From assembly GCA_945860205.1 (NCBI GenBank), contig CAMARK010000025.1, forward strand, positions 1 to 52,785: a DNA stretch of 52,785 nucleotides, written 5' to 3'. The DNA is from Reyranella massiliensis 521. GTDB taxonomy: Bacteria > Pseudomonadota > Alphaproteobacteria > Reyranellales > Reyranellaceae. Shown in pieces: positions 52,093-52,785 of this stretch (its first letter is position 1; every line of letters begins with the position of its first letter). The translations under genes and the position numbers were made by a program. Under the pieces are notes generated by a model. That model saw only the letters and a list, made by a program, of their open reading frames with translations. It was not told where the DNA came from and ran no database searches.

Positions 52093-52785
52093 ATGAACGG
52101 CATTTGACGTTCAATCGTCGCGAATCGCCTTGTTTTAAAATTGCCCCCTGAAAAACGTCGATACAGCAGACCTTTAGGGCACACCCATCGGACACTGCTT
52201 GTTCACTGTTGTTCAAAGTTGTTCAAAGTTGTTCGCGGTGTTCGGCTTTGTCCGCCAGCTCCACGCCTGCGGTCCGCCTCCGGCGGGTCGCCCTCGCAAC
52301 AGCTTCTGCAGCTTCGGCAGGCCGTGAAGCATGCTCGCCCGCACTCGGGACTCGAAGGCAGACGATCCATCCATCATCCGCTCTTTATCGAGGGTGGGTC
52401 CGGGCGCGTCGCGACACCCTCGGTGACCTGGTGGCGCCCGCGCCGCAGGCAGATGTGGAAATGCCATGGCGGGCCGCTCTTTGCGGGTGTTGGTGCACTG
52501 GAGGTCAAAATCGAGGACCCAAGCCCAGCGCTTGGAAAAGGAGTCGTCCTCCTGGCGCTTCGGGTGGAACGTGCTCCGTCGCAGCTGGGCGCGGTGGGCA
52601 ACGGCCATCGCCGCGCCGGTGCCGCCGATAAAAAAGAAGGGTCTTCCGGGAATCGAGTGGGTGATTGGGGAGATCATAGGGCGCGAAAAGCTTGTGGATA
52701 GCGGTCTTTCTGCGCTTTGAGGCTCGCAGTAATTTGGCACAGTGAGGGATGGGCAAAACAGTGAAGCGGCAGCGTCGTCTGTCGG
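52093..52785. other. 693-base region without a recognisable gene
   Basis: After phhB I find no open frame with a family resemblance on either strand. The first ~110 bases are A+T-richer than the rest. Next comes a 10-bp-period repeat (52201-52240), then G+C-rich sequence with several inverted repeats, for example CGAGGGTG (52389-52396) with CACCCTCG (52415-52422). A 175-codon minus-strand frame (52213-52740) is open, but its translation shows no domain, and it includes the repeat at its end, so it is not called. Candidates are the edge of a mobile or repeated element, a decayed gene, or a non-coding RNA. Confidence 0.4.
52201..52240 (+). repeat. Four degenerate 10-bp tandem repeats (GTTCNNNGTT)
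   Basis: The units are GTTCACTGTT, GTTCAAAGTT, GTTCAAAGTT and GTTCGCGGTG, in exact 10-bp register, followed by TTCGG. A 10-bp period places each unit on the same face of the DNA helix, as in iteron-like or multi-site binding arrays. No replication or partition gene is visible beside it in this window. Confidence 0.75.

Noticed and set aside
52213-52740. 175-codon minus-strand open frame near the window end
   Set aside because: No domain or signal is visible, its composition is mixed, and it ends inside the 10-bp repeat. High G+C alone can keep such a frame open. Left as unresolved sequence.
52749-52785. ATG reading MGKTVKRQRRLS at the right edge
   Set aside because: Only 12 codons are inside the window, and the GAGGG directly touching the ATG is too close to act as a normal ribosome site. 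It may be the start of a gene but cannot be supported.

Overview
The window is a G+C-rich (about two-thirds by eye), tightly packed chromosomal segment of an alphaproteobacterium. The strongest marker is a circularly permuted, two-piece-type tmRNA gene (acceptor part before coding part) directly upstream of an alpha-type sspB. An ilvB with the alphaproteobacterial 'GEAS' cofactor motif, hflK-hflC-degP, thyX in place of thyA, DUF6481 and DUF4169 proteins, and two Bug/TctC-type binding proteins point the same way. A Reyranella/Rhodospirillales/Bradyrhizobium-like soil or water organism is my guess; the sequence does not settle the genus. I see no prophage, insertion sequence, CRISPR array, tRNA or rRNA.

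Layout. 1-5.6 kb: amino-acid biosynthesis and tRNA modification (5' end of ilvC, a lipoprotein, a LysE-type exporter coupled to ilvN-ilvB, miaA, serB). 5.6-13.3 kb: quality control and housekeeping (CurA-type oxidoreductase, degP-hflC-hflK, mrp, a GNAT acetyltransferase, thyX). 13.3-16.1 kb: trans-translation (ssrA, sspB) and class I fumarase. 16.1-27.1 kb: SH3 protein, VOC protein, DUF6481, typA, ribbon-helix-helix protein, nitroreductase, AsmA, DUF4169, HxlR regulator, nhaA and a Bax-inhibitor-1 family protein. 27.2-31.7 kb: ybbP/ybbA exporter beside tesA and thpR. 31.7-45.9 kb: a catabolic, accessory-looking region (phosphotriesterase-like hydrolase, Bug protein, dimethylformamidase-like large subunit, LMW phosphatase, sirtuin, two acyl-CoA dehydrogenases, two CoA transferases, a lone receiver protein, a second Bug protein, a Mug-like glycosylase, a DUF1254/DUF1214 protein). 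45.9-52.1 kb: metallopeptidase, a dipeptide-type ABC transporter with its binding protein in convergent orientation, and a pterin dehydratase. 52.1-52.8 kb holds no gene I can support and begins with a 10-bp-period repeat.

How genes work together. ssrA and sspB are successive steps of one pathway: tagging of stalled nascent chains, then delivery of tagged proteins to ClpXP. HflK/HflC and DegP form an envelope quality-control operon. IlvB/IlvN/IlvC make branched-chain amino acid precursors beside a possible exporter. The sirtuin and its downstream acyl-CoA dehydrogenase may link acyl-CoA metabolism to protein deacylation. The acyl-CoA dehydrogenase plus two CaiB/BaiF transferases look like one acid-activation and oxidation operon. 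Gene boundaries are often 1-4 bp overlaps (ATGA, GTGA, TAATG), so translational coupling is common here.
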